DNA of 60,248 nucleotides from Actinomycetes bacterium. Its GTDB lineage: Bacteria; Actinomycetota; JAHEXW01. Shown piece after piece: positions 1 to 10,308 of this stretch. A program made the translations under genes and the position numbers. Under the pieces are notes generated by a model. That model made no database searches. It had not been told where the DNA came from and saw only the letters and a program-made list of their open reading frames with translations. The DNA is taken from assembly GCA_023251915.1 (NCBI GenBank), contig JAHEXW010000010.1, forward strand, positions 1 through 60,248, read 5' to 3'. Position 1 is the stretch's first letter, and each line of letters opens with the position of its first letter.

Positions 1-9
1 ATCTCCCTA

Positions 10-1568
<1,559 letters not shown>

Positions 1569-1649
1569 ATTGTTACAGGTCTTCGATTCATAACCTTACT
1601 CATCTAAACTTCGACATATCCCATGTTAATAAGATACATCGTGGCGCGC

Positions 1650-1672
1650 TATTCAGTTTTCAAGGAACAATC
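1650..1672 (-). promoter_or_regulatory. boxA-like element in the 16S leader
   Basis: On the minus strand the leader contains TGTTCCTTGAAAACTGAATA, about 80-100 bases before mature 16S. This resembles the boxA-type leader found before 16S in Gram-positive and actinobacterial rRNA operons, where it takes part in Nus-dependent antitermination. The rest of 1569-1981 has no credible gene. It holds the leader, including an unexplained seven-T run on the minus strand at 1690-1696, the promoter at 1886-1914 and a weak hairpin after tyrS. Confidence 0.55.
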
Positions 1673-1885
1673 CCGTATCTCAAGGGCATAAAAAAACCGC
1701 CCCCTCGAACATCTTGGAAGCGATAACCTCCGTTTCTCTTGCCGATAGCTTGACTAGCGACCCGAGCAACGCAGACTACATCGCCTCCGTTCTTCCGTTA
1801 TCAAAATGAGAAAAGTCGCACCGGGCATGTCTTCTTAACAAGCCTGTGACTCCTTAATCTGCCATTTGCGTAACTGCCTCTACAC

Positions 1886-1914
1886 ATACTAACAAGCCCG
1901 CCGCACTGTGTCAA
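1886..1914 (-). promoter_or_regulatory. rRNA operon promoter
   Basis: Minus-strand -35 TTGACA (1909-1914), 17-base spacer and -10 TAGTAT (1886-1891). The -35 is consensus and the -10 differs at one position. It lies about 310 bases upstream of mature 16S and just downstream of tyrS, and is the best sigma-70 match in this gap. The predicted transcript start is near 1879. Confidence 0.75.
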
Positions 1915-1946
1915 CTAAGACCGGCGGGTGTCTCACCAATGCGCAC

Positions 1947-1974
1947 CCGACTGTCATAAAACCAGCTCAGTCGG
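1947..1974 (-). terminator. Weak hairpin after tyrS
   Basis: CCGACTG and CAGTCGG arms (7 bp) separated by 14 bases, starting 7 bases after the tyrS stop. There is no U tract, so it may be a weak or factor-assisted terminator, or only a stabilising 3' hairpin between tyrS and the rRNA promoter. Confidence 0.3.
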
Positions 1975-1981
1975 CGATTAA

Positions 1982-3217
1982 CTACTTAAGTGTAACACGT
2001 CCTGCGCGCCTTTTGCCGACTGTCAGTAACATTCCGTCAGCGAGATGGACATCAGCGTCTTCCGCGTCGACCACGGTTCCGTCGATTCGGACAGCTCCCT
2101 GCCGGACCAAACGGCGCGCTTCCCCTTTGCTGGCTGCGAAACCGGCGTCGGTAACCAGGTCAATGATTCTAATTCGGTTGTCGCGCATCAGGCTCTCGTC
2201 CGGAGTGATTGCCTCGGCTAGTTTGGCCAGCTCTTCGCTGCCCGCGTGACCGACCTTGTGTTTTACGTTAAAGGTCTCCTCGGCGGCTTGCGCCGCGCCT
2301 TCGTCATAATAGAGAGCAACAATCGTGCGGGCCAGGCGGCGTTTGGTTTCGCCCGGGTGCAGCGATCCATCCTTTAAGCCGGTGTCGATCTCCGCTACGT
2401 CCCGGTCCGACACATCGGTGACCAGCCTGAAATATCTGACTATCAATTCGTCCGGCAACGACATGGTCTTGCCAAACATGTCTTCCGGCGTATCCGTTAC
2501 CCCGATATAGTTACCTAAGCTCTTGCTCATCTTATTGACACCGTCGGTGCCCTCGAGCAGGGGCATTGTCAGCACTATTTGCGCTTCTTGGCCATATTCA
2601 CGCTGCAGGTCCCGCCCGACAAGGAGATTGAACTTCTGATCGGTGCCACCCAGTTCGATATCGGCCTTGACCGCTACAGAATCGTAGCCCTGCAGCAGTG
2701 GATACATGAATTCCCGCAGGCTAATGGGTTGATTGTTTGCATATCGCTGGCAGAAATCATCGCGTTCCAGCATGCGGGCAACAGTGTAGGCGCCGGTCAG
2801 CCGTAAAGTGTCAGCCATCGTCATTTTGCCAAGCCAAGTACTATTGAATACGACCTCGGTTCGCGCTGGATTAAGAATTCTCATCAGCTGGTCAACATAT
2901 GTTGTGGCGTTCGTCTTGACCTCGGCTTCCGTTAGCTGGGGTCGCATTGCCGTGCGGCCGGTCGGGTCCCCAATCATTCCGGTAAAGTCGCCGACTATTA
3001 GGACGGCAGTATGTCCCAGGTCTTGAAATTGTCGTAGTTTGCGCAGAACAACCGTGTGACCGAGATGAATGTCAGGAGCGCTGGGGTCGAGACCCAGTTT
3101 GACGCGCAACGGCCGACCGGCGGCCGCGGCCGCTTTAAGCTTGGCTGCCAATCCTTCTGCCGGGATTATTTCGTCGGAGCCCCGACTTATGCTGGTGATT
3201 TGTTTATTAATATCCAC
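1982..3217 (-). CDS. tyrS: Tyrosyl-tRNA synthetase
   Basis: Charges tRNA-Tyr in the cytoplasm; class I aminoacyl-tRNA synthetase, 411 residues with the start chosen here. HLGH (the HIGH motif) is at residues 51-54 after DPSAPDI, and KMSKS at 229-233. The C-terminal 65 residues form an S4 RNA-binding domain. An intact KMSKS and this length fit the TyrZ-like subfamily. The frame stays open upstream to 3298, but that would overlap the divergent PBP gene. The GTG at 3217 gives MDINKQITSI, a normal family N-terminus. No Shine-Dalgarno is visible, while TAAAAT ends 8 bases before the GTG, so the mRNA may be leaderless. The gene runs toward the rRNA operon. Confidence 0.95.
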   Translation of the reverse strand: MDINKQITSISRGSDEIIPAEGLAAKLKAAAAAGRPLRVKLGLDPSAPDIHLGHTVVLRKLRQFQDLGHTAVLIVGDFTGMIGDPTGRTAMRPQLTEAEVKTNATTYVDQLMRILNPARTEVVFNSTWLGKMTMADTLRLTGAYTVARMLERDDFCQRYANNQPISLREFMYPLLQGYDSVAVKADIELGGTDQKFNLLVGRDLQREYGQEAQIVLTMPLLEGTDGVNKMSKSLGNYIGVTDTPEDMFGKTMSLPDELIVRYFRLVTDVSDRDVAEIDTGLKDGSLHPGETKRRLARTIVALYYDEGAAQAAEETFNVKHKVGHAGSEELAKLAEAITPDESLMRDNRIRIIDLVTDAGFAASKGEARRLVRQGAVRIDGTVVDAEDADVHLADGMLLTVGKRRAGRVTLK

Positions 3218-3276
3218 GATGCTTGATTTTAACACGAACACGCGAATCTTAACTATCCTGATATACTTATATAGAT
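3218..3276. promoter_or_regulatory. Divergent promoter region of tyrS and the PBP gene
   Basis: 59 bases separate the two start codons. On the plus strand TATACT (3262-3267) ends 9 bases before the PBP ATG. On the minus strand TAAAAT ends 8 bases before the tyrS GTG. Neither gene has a visible Shine-Dalgarno and neither -10 has a convincing -35. The geometry fits leaderless transcripts that begin 2-3 bases before the start codons. Confidence 0.45.
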
Positions 3277-5349
3277 ATGGCAAAACGCAAATCGACACAC
3301 AAATCAGCCAAAATGAAACGCGTGGTCAAGCGGGTCGGCATCGGGGTCCTTGTCTTTACGGTCGTTGTCGGCGGCGGGCTGGCCGGCATCGCGACCGGCT
3401 ATATGGGTGGCTTACCCAAGTTGAGCGCCTATAAGGACCTGGGGCGCGATCAGACGTCCAAGATGTATGCGGCCGACGGTACACTCCTGGCGACTTTGCA
3501 TGCCGAACAAGACCGGGAAGTAATTCCGAGCACCGATATCCCGAAAACACTCCAAAAGGCGATAGTCGCCATTGAAGACTCGCGTTTCTATCAACACAAT
3601 GGCGTTGACCTGCGCGGCATTCTGCGCGCCGTCTACGTTAACTGGCGTTACGGGTCCGGCGAGGGCGGGTCCACTCTCACCCAGCAGTATGTGCGCAACA
3701 GCTTCATCAAGCCCGAACCGACCCTGGCGCGCAAGGTAAAGGAAGCGGCGCTCGCCTATCAGCTGGAGCAACGGTATTCGAAAGACAAGATTCTCGAGAT
3801 GTACCTGAATACTGTCTACTTTGGCGAAGGTTGCTACGGAATCGAAGCGGCGGCGCAAACATACTTCGGCAAACACGCCAAGAACCTGACACTGCCCGAA
3901 TCAGCCCTGATCGCAGGATTGCCCGGCGCGCCCAACCTATTCGACCCCTACGTTAACATCAAACTGTGCAAAACCAGACGTGACCGTGTCTTGACCAAGA
4001 TGGTTGAACAACACTTCACGAGCGCCAAAGACGCCGCCGCGGCCAAAAAGGCACCGATCAACGTCAAGCCGGCCAAACTGCCGACCGATGTCGCGCCTTC
4101 GATAGCGCCGTACTTTGTCGAACACGTCAAGCTGGCGTTGATCGAGAAATACGGCGCCAACATGGTTTACCGGGGCGGCTTGCGCATCTATACGACTCTC
4201 GACATGAACATGCAGAAATCGGCTGAAGCGGCCGTTTTCGGCACTCTCAACGAGGCGGGCGATCCAGAAGCGGCTCTGGTCGCTATCGACCCAAAGAACG
4301 GAACAATCAAGGCACTGGTCGGCGGGCGCGACTTCAACAAAAACAAATACAACCTGGCGACCCAGGCACTGCGCAGTCCCGGATCAAGCTTTAAGGTCAT
4401 GGGGCTGGCCGCCGCCCTTGAAAGCAACATCAGCCCAGGCCGTACCTACGACGCGTCGGCGCCGAAAACGATTAAGAATGGCGATGAAACATGGCGGGTC
4501 GAGAACTACGAAGGCGGCAATTTTGGCGGCCAGATGAGCGTGGCCGAAGCTACCGTTTGGTCAGTCAACGCGGTCTACGCGCAGCTGGCAATGGACGTGA
4601 AGGCCAGCAAGATCGCCGAGACAGCTCAGAAGCTAGGTATCGTAACTCCCGTTCCCAGCTACCCCTCGATCATATTGGGCGCCCTGCCGGACGGAGCGAC
4701 CGTTTTGGAGATGGCTAGCGCTTATGCGACCCTGGCCGACGACGGCGTCTACAACCGTCCATCCGGCATTGCTAAGCTAACGGATTCAGAAGGCACGATC
4801 ATCGAGGTGTCCAAGAGTCAAGGGAAGCAGGCCGTGAGCCAAAACACAGCCCGAACGGTCAGCAAGATATTGGAGCAGGTCATCAGCCGGGGAACCGGCT
4901 ATCGCGCCAACATCGGGCGGCCGGCGGCCGGCAAGACAGGGACCGCCGAATACAAACAGGATGCCTGGTTCTGCGGCTATACTCCGGACCTGGCCTGCGC
5001 CGTATGGATGGGCTATCCCGAGGGTTCTGTGACGATGGACTACATTCACGGGTATCCGCCGTATGGAGGCAGTCTGCCGGCGATCATGTGGCAACAATTC
5101 ATGAGTGAAGCCCTGGCTAACGTGGCGGTTTCCGAATTTCCGGACGCCGGGAACGTATCGTATATAAACGATGGCGTGAAGGTTAAGGTCTGCGCCATTA
5201 GCGGCCTACTGGCCACGCCTTACTGTCCGGATACCGTAGACAAGTATTTCAATCCGGCCGACGTGCCCAAACAATCCTGCAATGTGCACACGGGACCGGC
5301 TGCCCCAACACCGCCGCCCAGCAGCGGTTCAACAACTACCCAGCACTAG
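3277..5349 (+). CDS. Class A penicillin-binding protein (PBP1 family)
   Basis: Bifunctional peptidoglycan synthase, 690 residues, anchored by an N-terminal membrane helix (about 20-42) after a Lys/Arg-rich tail and acting outside the membrane. The GT51 glycosyltransferase domain (about 60-245) has EDSRF at 100-104, including catalytic Glu100. The transpeptidase domain (about 330-610) has the SxxK motif at Ser370-Lys373, SVN at 429-431 and KTGT at 553-556, so both active sites are intact. The C-terminus ends in a short Pro/Thr/Ser tail with cysteines nearby (CAISG, YCPD, SCNV) that could form disulfides. Its TAG stop shares bases with the stop of the convergent NIF3 gene. A TATACT just upstream and no Shine-Dalgarno suggest a leaderless mRNA. 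Confidence 0.95.
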   Translation: MAKRKSTHKSAKMKRVVKRVGIGVLVFTVVVGGGLAGIATGYMGGLPKLSAYKDLGRDQTSKMYAADGTLLATLHAEQDREVIPSTDIPKTLQKAIVAIEDSRFYQHNGVDLRGILRAVYVNWRYGSGEGGSTLTQQYVRNSFIKPEPTLARKVKEAALAYQLEQRYSKDKILEMYLNTVYFGEGCYGIEAAAQTYFGKHAKNLTLPESALIAGLPGAPNLFDPYVNIKLCKTRRDRVLTKMVEQHFTSAKDAAAAKKAPINVKPAKLPTDVAPSIAPYFVEHVKLALIEKYGANMVYRGGLRIYTTLDMNMQKSAEAAVFGTLNEAGDPEAALVAIDPKNGTIKALVGGRDFNKNKYNLATQALRSPGSSFKVMGLAAALESNISPGRTYDASAPKTIKNGDETWRVENYEGGNFGGQMSVAEATVWSVNAVYAQLAMDVKASKIAETAQKLGIVTPVPSYPSIILGALPDGATVLEMASAYATLADDGVYNRPSGIAKLTDSEGTIIEVSKSQGKQAVSQNTARTVSKILEQVISRGTGYRANIGRPAAGKTGTAEYKQDAWFCGYTPDLACAVWMGYPEGSVTMDYIHGYPPYGGSLPAIMWQQFMSEALANVAVSEFPDAGNVSYINDGVKVKVCAISGLLATPYCPDTVDKYFNPADVPKQSCNVHTGPAAPTPPPSSGSTTTQH

Positions 5350-6302
5350 CCGCGTTTAATCCTTATCAAACCGGAAAAAGCCGTAACGCTAATGCCCTTT
5401 TTCTCCAGCGCGTCTAAAACTAGATTCAAGCCGATGCTATCGCTCGCTATATGGCCGGCAATGACGACGTTCAGGTGATGCTTGACGGCCTCTTCCCTGT
5501 TCTTCTCGCTCATGTGCATGCCGACAATCGTTCCGACTCCCGCCGCGACCAGTTTCTCGATCGCTTTCGGGGGGCCGCCCGTACCACCCGTCATGTCGAT
5601 AAATATCGTTCCCGCCCGGCTGTCCGGCCCTCCGACGATGATGACCGGTCCTGAACCCGTCTTTGCGGCCGCCTTGTATTCCGGAAACGTCTTAAGCCAG
5701 TCGACGACGTCCTGCAGCGTTTCGGGCGCCGCCTTGGCGACCTCTTTCGTCAACATCGACGTGACCATGTTGTCGGCCGGTGTATGACAACACATAAATG
5801 GCAGGTCAAGCAGACGCGCCGCATCCAACGGGCGGTCCTTGTTGACCGGCATTATGCCGCGAGCGACTTCTCTCATTCTTTCGTCGAGCAATGCGTCCCC
5901 AACGTTCACCGGCACCCCGAAGCCGTGCCACAGGTCGCTTTGCATCGGCATAACATCGGCCAGGCCGGCATAGGCCGACGCTTCCGGATGATGTCCGATC
6001 ACTAGATCGATTCCCTGACCCTTCTCTCGCAGCCTGTCGACGAGGAGCAACTCCGGCGTTTCGACATCGATGCCGGCAATGACCGAGCGGACTTCCAACT
6101 TGTCGGCGCCATAAAGCACTCTTGTGTCGGCAAACGGATTTGTCAACCGCTCTAAGTCGAACTCATCTTTGGAATCGGCCGGCAGCTTGTCGTACGCCTT
6201 CTTTGATTTAGCGAGTTGCCGCTCAGCCAGCGCGGTGCCGCGCGGATCGTTGTCCATTCCCATCCGAACAGCCAAAGTGTAGATGTCTTTGAGCTTCATC
6301 AT
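5346..6302 (-). CDS. NIF3/YbgI-family metal-binding protein
   Basis: 318 residues; last gene of the extended arg operon, directly after alr (alr stop 6305-6303, start ATG at 6302 with a second ATG at 6299). GHHPEAS in the first half and the AGHIASDSIGLN segment near the C-terminus match NIF3-family proteins, where such His/Asp/Glu residues bind two metal ions. The family is widespread and sometimes linked to GTP cyclohydrolase-like or regulatory roles, but its biochemical function is not settled, so none is assigned. The N-terminal half carries a charged insert (about residues 25-60) not expected in the shortest members. The stop codon overlaps the stop of the convergent PBP gene by 3 bases. 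Confidence 0.8.
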   Translation of the reverse strand: MMKLKDIYTLAVRMGMDNDPRGTALAERQLAKSKKAYDKLPADSKDEFDLERLTNPFADTRVLYGADKLEVRSVIAGIDVETPELLLVDRLREKGQGIDLVIGHHPEASAYAGLADVMPMQSDLWHGFGVPVNVGDALLDERMREVARGIMPVNKDRPLDAARLLDLPFMCCHTPADNMVTSMLTKEVAKAAPETLQDVVDWLKTFPEYKAAAKTGSGPVIIVGGPDSRAGTIFIDMTGGTGGPPKAIEKLVAAGVGTIVGMHMSEKNREEAVKHHLNVVIAGHIASDSIGLNLVLDALEKKGISVTAFSGLIRIKRG

Positions 6303-7490
6303 CTAAGCGGCTCCTCCTTTATACAGTTTGACGCCGTTATACGTGACCGCCTTGTAAGGATGTCCGTCCTGTACGTAGACTTTCGGCACGCGCGAATTTA
6401 TGCTCGTCCGGCGGGCGGCGACGGTCGCGACATCGCCGGCAACGATATTGAAAAGCTGAGTTACGTCGACATTCGTGTGCTGCATGGACACGCGGCCAAC
6501 GATCGGTGTCACCTGGCCTTTGATTTCAATCGGCCCGGCAGCCCGGCTAACTTTCACGCCCAGGCGGGTCAAGAATCTTTTGAGAAAGAACCTCGGTTTG
6601 ATGGCGATGCTTTCGGGCAGAAGTGTAAAACCGTCCGAGAAACCGATCGGCAGGGTCGCCAGCACCATCCCCTTTTTGGTCCTCGCCTCGGCTCCGTACC
6701 CCACGACCTGGGAACCTTGATATTCACGCACGAACATGACCGTTGACTTTAACTGCCAAGTCGTCTTGAGGTCCAATTTCTTTTCGACGGCCGCGGACGG
6801 ATATTGGCCGTAAATCAAGTTGCCGATGCGCACCATATCCATGTGCGCCTCAGGCATGTCCAGGGTCGCGGCACTGTTGCAAACATGTTTGAGCGCGGGC
6901 GCATACCCGGCTGAGTCCAGCACGTCAACGGCCTTCTGAAACTTGCCAAGTTGCTCGTAGGCGTGCCGTTTATCTTTCTCGTCGGCCGTCGCGAAATGGG
7001 TATACACGCCTTCGATCTCGAAGTTTCCCATTTCCTCTATCTTTTTCATAAATGAGACCGCTTCCTCGGGGAACACGCCGCCTCGCCCGAAACCGGTTTC
7101 GATCTTTAAGTGGGCTTTGATGTCTTCACCGAGGGCATAGGCGCGGTGCGATAGCATCTCGGCTGTCTTCAACGACGCCAGCGTGACGCTGAGGTCGTAT
7201 TTGATCAACAAATCCGCTTCTTCGCCGACACCCGGATTGTAAACCAGAATCGGCGCGTCCACGCCGCTGCGCCGCAGCTCGACGCCTTCTTCCAAGGTGC
7301 TAACGCCTAACCACGCAGCCCCGGCCTCGACCGCTGCTTCGGCAACCTCGACGGCGCCGTGCCCGTAGCCGTCCGCTTTGACCACGGCCATAAGTTTTGT
7401 CTCTTCTTTCAGAAGCGACGCCACTTGCCGCACGTTATGTTTGATTGCGTCAATATCAACTTCTACCCAAGTAAGTCCGATGTTTCTCAT
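6303..7490 (-). CDS. alr: Alanine racemase
   Basis: PLP enzyme interconverting L- and D-alanine for peptidoglycan; 395 residues. The PLP lysine is in AVVKADGYGHG (Lys38). GYGAEA in the second half carries the conserved region around the second catalytic base, and PIGFSDGF replaces the more usual GYADG, a Tyr-to-Phe change just downstream. The N-terminal TIM barrel and C-terminal beta domain are both complete. It lies 25 bases after the FemAB gene and abuts the NIF3 gene, so it is probably co-transcribed with the arginine genes. The start at 7490 has a GGAGGTACC-type ribosome site immediately before ATG. Placing alr beside FemAB and convergent to a PBP gives a small cell-wall neighbourhood. 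Confidence 0.93.
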   Translation of the reverse strand: MRNIGLTWVEVDIDAIKHNVRQVASLLKEETKLMAVVKADGYGHGAVEVAEAAVEAGAAWLGVSTLEEGVELRRSGVDAPILVYNPGVGEEADLLIKYDLSVTLASLKTAEMLSHRAYALGEDIKAHLKIETGFGRGGVFPEEAVSFMKKIEEMGNFEIEGVYTHFATADEKDKRHAYEQLGKFQKAVDVLDSAGYAPALKHVCNSAATLDMPEAHMDMVRIGNLIYGQYPSAAVEKKLDLKTTWQLKSTVMFVREYQGSQVVGYGAEARTKKGMVLATLPIGFSDGFTLLPESIAIKPRFFLKRFLTRLGVKVSRAAGPIEIKGQVTPIVGRVSMQHTNVDVTQLFNIVAGDVATVAARRTSINSRVPKVYVQDGHPYKAVTYNGVKLYKGGAA

Positions 7491-7515
7491 GGTACCTCCC
7501 GCGCGCTCGCCTTGT

Positions 7516-8577
7516 TTAGCGGCGCAGCATCTTTCTAAGTCTGGTATAAACAGGCATGCCGTGGTCGTGTAACCAGGCGAAAAGCGGCTGATAAACCGTT
7601 TGATATTCGCCGATGTACTTGACTGGATAGGCGCCGAACCCGGTCTTAAATCTGACTAAGCCGTGTAGCGGATGCGCTGGTGACAAGTCGCAAGGTACAC
7701 CGCGGAAATCGTAAACCGGGCAGTCCCGTTCTTTGGCCCATTTTATCATAGCCCACTGCAGCGCATGGTTCGGCATGACGTTCCGGTGCTCGTTGCCGGA
7801 CGCACCATAGACATACCAACATTTGTTCGAAAAAGCCAGTGCGATGGTCGCGGAAATCGGTTTCCCGTCAAAATCCGCAATAAACAGCCGCAGCATGTCC
7901 CGCCGCGCCATGACTTCGTACATCTTCTTGAAGTAGCCAACGTTGCGTATGAGGAAATCGTCGCGCTTTCCGGTGACCTCAAGCAGGCGGTAGAAATCGT
8001 CAATGTCCGTCTCGGTCTTGCCCAAACGAATGGTTACGCCCTTGCGCCCAGCCAGACGAATGTTGTAGCGCCACTTCTCCGTCATTCGCCCTAGGACCTC
8101 TTCATCTGTGCCCGTGACGTCGAGCTGCATAACGCAGCGAGGCTGAATCCCTTCAAAGCCGCCGTCGCCTTCAGCGGCCGGCTGGAATCCCGCCGCCGTC
8201 AAGGCAGTCTTGACGTCGGCTCGCGCGTCGTCCCAAGGCGGGTCAAGCTTTACAAATATCGCCTTTCGGGTTTGCGCGAGCGTGCGGACTTGTGCGGCGA
8301 TAGCGCGGACAAGATCGGCGTTTGCCAAGTCGGCCGCGGGACCGCACGGAATATAGAATATGCAGCGGCCCAGGGGCTTTATGGGACGTTCCAACACCTG
8401 AAATCCGCCGATCGGTTTGTCGTCGGCGGTAATCAGAAAGCGGTAAGGCATCCAGCCGCTCCAGGCTTTGATCTCGCCCCATTCATAGGATTGAAAGACA
8501 TGTGCTTCCGGCTGGCCGGCAACGACAGCGTCGTATTCATCCCGCCTTGATTCATCTATCTGCGTGAACTTAAACAT
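7516..8577 (-). CDS. FemAB/FemX-type peptidoglycan aminoacyltransferase
   Basis: 353 residues from MFKFTQID. The family adds amino acids from aminoacyl-tRNA to the peptide stem or cross-bridge of peptidoglycan precursors at the inner membrane face; the amino acid added here cannot be read from sequence. Family features are HVFQSYEWGEIK near the start, the two GNAT-like halves with KLDPPW and KWRYNIRLAGRKGV, and the C-terminal YDFRGVP...HGLVRFKTGFG block. The frame is open further upstream, but ATG at 8577 has AAAGGA four bases ahead and avoids overlapping polX. It lies 10 bases after polX and 25 before alr. With alr and a PBP close by, a role in cell-wall cross-linking is the natural inference. 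Confidence 0.88.
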   Translation of the reverse strand: MFKFTQIDESRRDEYDAVVAGQPEAHVFQSYEWGEIKAWSGWMPYRFLITADDKPIGGFQVLERPIKPLGRCIFYIPCGPAADLANADLVRAIAAQVRTLAQTRKAIFVKLDPPWDDARADVKTALTAAGFQPAAEGDGGFEGIQPRCVMQLDVTGTDEEVLGRMTEKWRYNIRLAGRKGVTIRLGKTETDIDDFYRLLEVTGKRDDFLIRNVGYFKKMYEVMARRDMLRLFIADFDGKPISATIALAFSNKCWYVYGASGNEHRNVMPNHALQWAMIKWAKERDCPVYDFRGVPCDLSPAHPLHGLVRFKTGFGAYPVKYIGEYQTVYQPLFAWLHDHGMPVYTRLRKMLRR

Positions 8578-8587
8578 TGGTTCCTTT

Positions 8588-10303
8588 CTACTTAAGCGCC
8601 GCGAGTAGCTTCTTGAGAGGGTAAGTATTGACGATATCTTGCGGCTCGAGCCAGGCGCGGCGCGCAACGGCTACGCCATACATCATATAGGAAAGATGGG
8701 TCGTCATATGAGCATCCGTTCCCAATGACATCTTTACCCCCCGCTTCTTGGCTTCCCGCGCATTGTCATCTTTTAGATCTAGACGATTCGGAAACGCGTT
8801 CAATTCTAGCGCCGTTCCGGTCGCGGCCGCCCCGTCCAATAACGCTTCGATGTCGACATCATATGGGTTGCGTTTGCCAATGATGCGACCCGTTGGATGC
8901 GCGATTATCTGAATATATTTGTTCTCCATGGCCCGCCGCAGACGCCGCATTATCTGCTCGCGCGGTTGCCCAAAACCACTGTGTATGGCGCCGAGTCTTA
9001 CGTCAAATTCACGCAGGATCGCCGGACTGTAGTCAATGTCACCTTCGCCGTCGATATTCAGTTCCACGCCATTTAAGACGGTTATCCCCGACATCTTGCT
9101 ATTCACTTCGTCAATGACGCGGCGGCGGGCCGTAATGTCAGCGCTTGTCATACCGCCCGCGATCTTTAGTTTTTCCGCATGGTCGGTTAAGGCTAAATAC
9201 TCGTAACCGAGTTCGCGCGCTGTCTCGGCCATCTCTTGGACGCTATTGAGCCCGTCGCTCCAGGTTGAATGCGTCTGCAAGTCACCGCGCACGTCCGCCA
9301 GGGTAACCACTGCCGGCAATGTGCGGGCCGCGGCTGCGTCGATCTCACCGTGGTCTTCTCTTAGTTCAGGCGCCATATATTCCAGGTCCATAGCCGCATA
9401 TATCTCAGCCTCGGTCTCGCCTCCGATGCGCCGGCCTGTCTCAACGTCGAAAATGCCATACTCGTTGATCTTAAGGCCGCGGCGCTTGGCCAAATCGCGC
9501 AGGCGAATGTTGTGCTCTTTGGACCCGGTAAAGTATTGGAGGGCGCTGCCATATTCAGCAGGCGCCACCACGCGCAGGTCGACCTGAAGCCCGGTCGTCG
9601 TCAAGATACTCGCCTTTGTATCCCCCAATGCAAGGACGCGCGCTACCGATGGGTCAGTGGTGAACTTTGAAGTAACGGCCGCCGGGTTAACCGAGGCCGC
9701 TAGGATATCGATGTCTCCGATTGTTTCTTTCATGCGGCGCAGGGAGCCGGCGAAATCGGCTCTCTCAACGCTCGCAGTCGCGCGCAGCGCTTCTACGAGA
9801 CGCGTCGCTAGTGGATAGGCTTCCGACAACAGCATGCGCTCCTGGCCGGTCCGGACAAGCTCGATGCCGCTGATAATGTTCTCTTCCGTTTTGGCGCTCA
9901 TCCCGGGCAAAACGCGTATTCTTTGCCCGCGGGCCGCGTCCAACAGTTCGTCAATTGTTGTAACGCCAAGTTCGTCGTAAAGCAGTTTTGCTTTCTTGGG
10001 GCCTAACCCGGGAACGCGCATTAGCTCGAGGACGCGCGGCGAGACTTGCTCTTTGAGATCGTTATAGTAGGCCATCTGACCCGTATCAACCAGCTCGGTA
10101 ATGCGTTCCGCCAGACTTGCGCCGACGGCCGGCAGATCTGTCAGGCGGGCTTCGCGCGCCAACACATTGACGTCTTCCGTCGCGCTGCGAACACTCTCGG
10201 CCGCTCGGTGGTGGGCGCGCACCCGAAACAGATTCTCGCCGACTATTTCTAGCATGTCGCCTATATCGTCAAGCACCTGGGCGACGTCGCGGTTGCTTAA
10301 CAT
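8588..10303 (-). CDS. polX: DNA polymerase X with PHP domain
   Basis: Family X DNA polymerase involved in gap filling and base-excision repair; 571 residues. N-terminal 8-kDa-like helices and helix-hairpin-helix motifs (VPGLGPKKAK at about 97-106) precede the nucleotidyltransferase core: GSLRR at 186-190, GDID with Asp197 and Asp199, and Asp242 in the VDLRVV strand. The C-terminal PHP domain starts near DLQTHSTWSDG (341-351) and continues through LTDHAEK and the AHPTGR and GTDAH motifs, expected to give metal-dependent 3'-5' exonuclease activity. All three polymerase carboxylates are present. It lies 5 bases after argH, so it sits inside the arg operon. It has no known role in arginine synthesis; shared transcription is the only link visible. 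Confidence 0.94.
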   Translation of the reverse strand: MLSNRDVAQVLDDIGDMLEIVGENLFRVRAHHRAAESVRSATEDVNVLAREARLTDLPAVGASLAERITELVDTGQMAYYNDLKEQVSPRVLELMRVPGLGPKKAKLLYDELGVTTIDELLDAARGQRIRVLPGMSAKTEENIISGIELVRTGQERMLLSEAYPLATRLVEALRATASVERADFAGSLRRMKETIGDIDILAASVNPAAVTSKFTTDPSVARVLALGDTKASILTTTGLQVDLRVVAPAEYGSALQYFTGSKEHNIRLRDLAKRRGLKINEYGIFDVETGRRIGGETEAEIYAAMDLEYMAPELREDHGEIDAAAARTLPAVVTLADVRGDLQTHSTWSDGLNSVQEMAETARELGYEYLALTDHAEKLKIAGGMTSADITARRRVIDEVNSKMSGITVLNGVELNIDGEGDIDYSPAILREFDVRLGAIHSGFGQPREQIMRRLRRAMENKYIQIIAHPTGRIIGKRNPYDVDIEALLDGAAATGTALELNAFPNRLDLKDDNAREAKKRGVKMSLGTDAHMTTHLSYMMYGVAVARRAWLEPQDIVNTYPLKKLLAALK

Positions 10304-10308
10304 GTTGC

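Noticed and set aside
1690-1704. Seven-T run after a G-rich stretch on the minus strand, as a terminator
   Set aside because: No complementary arm for the G-rich stretch was found upstream, and a terminator inside the rRNA leader would be unlikely.
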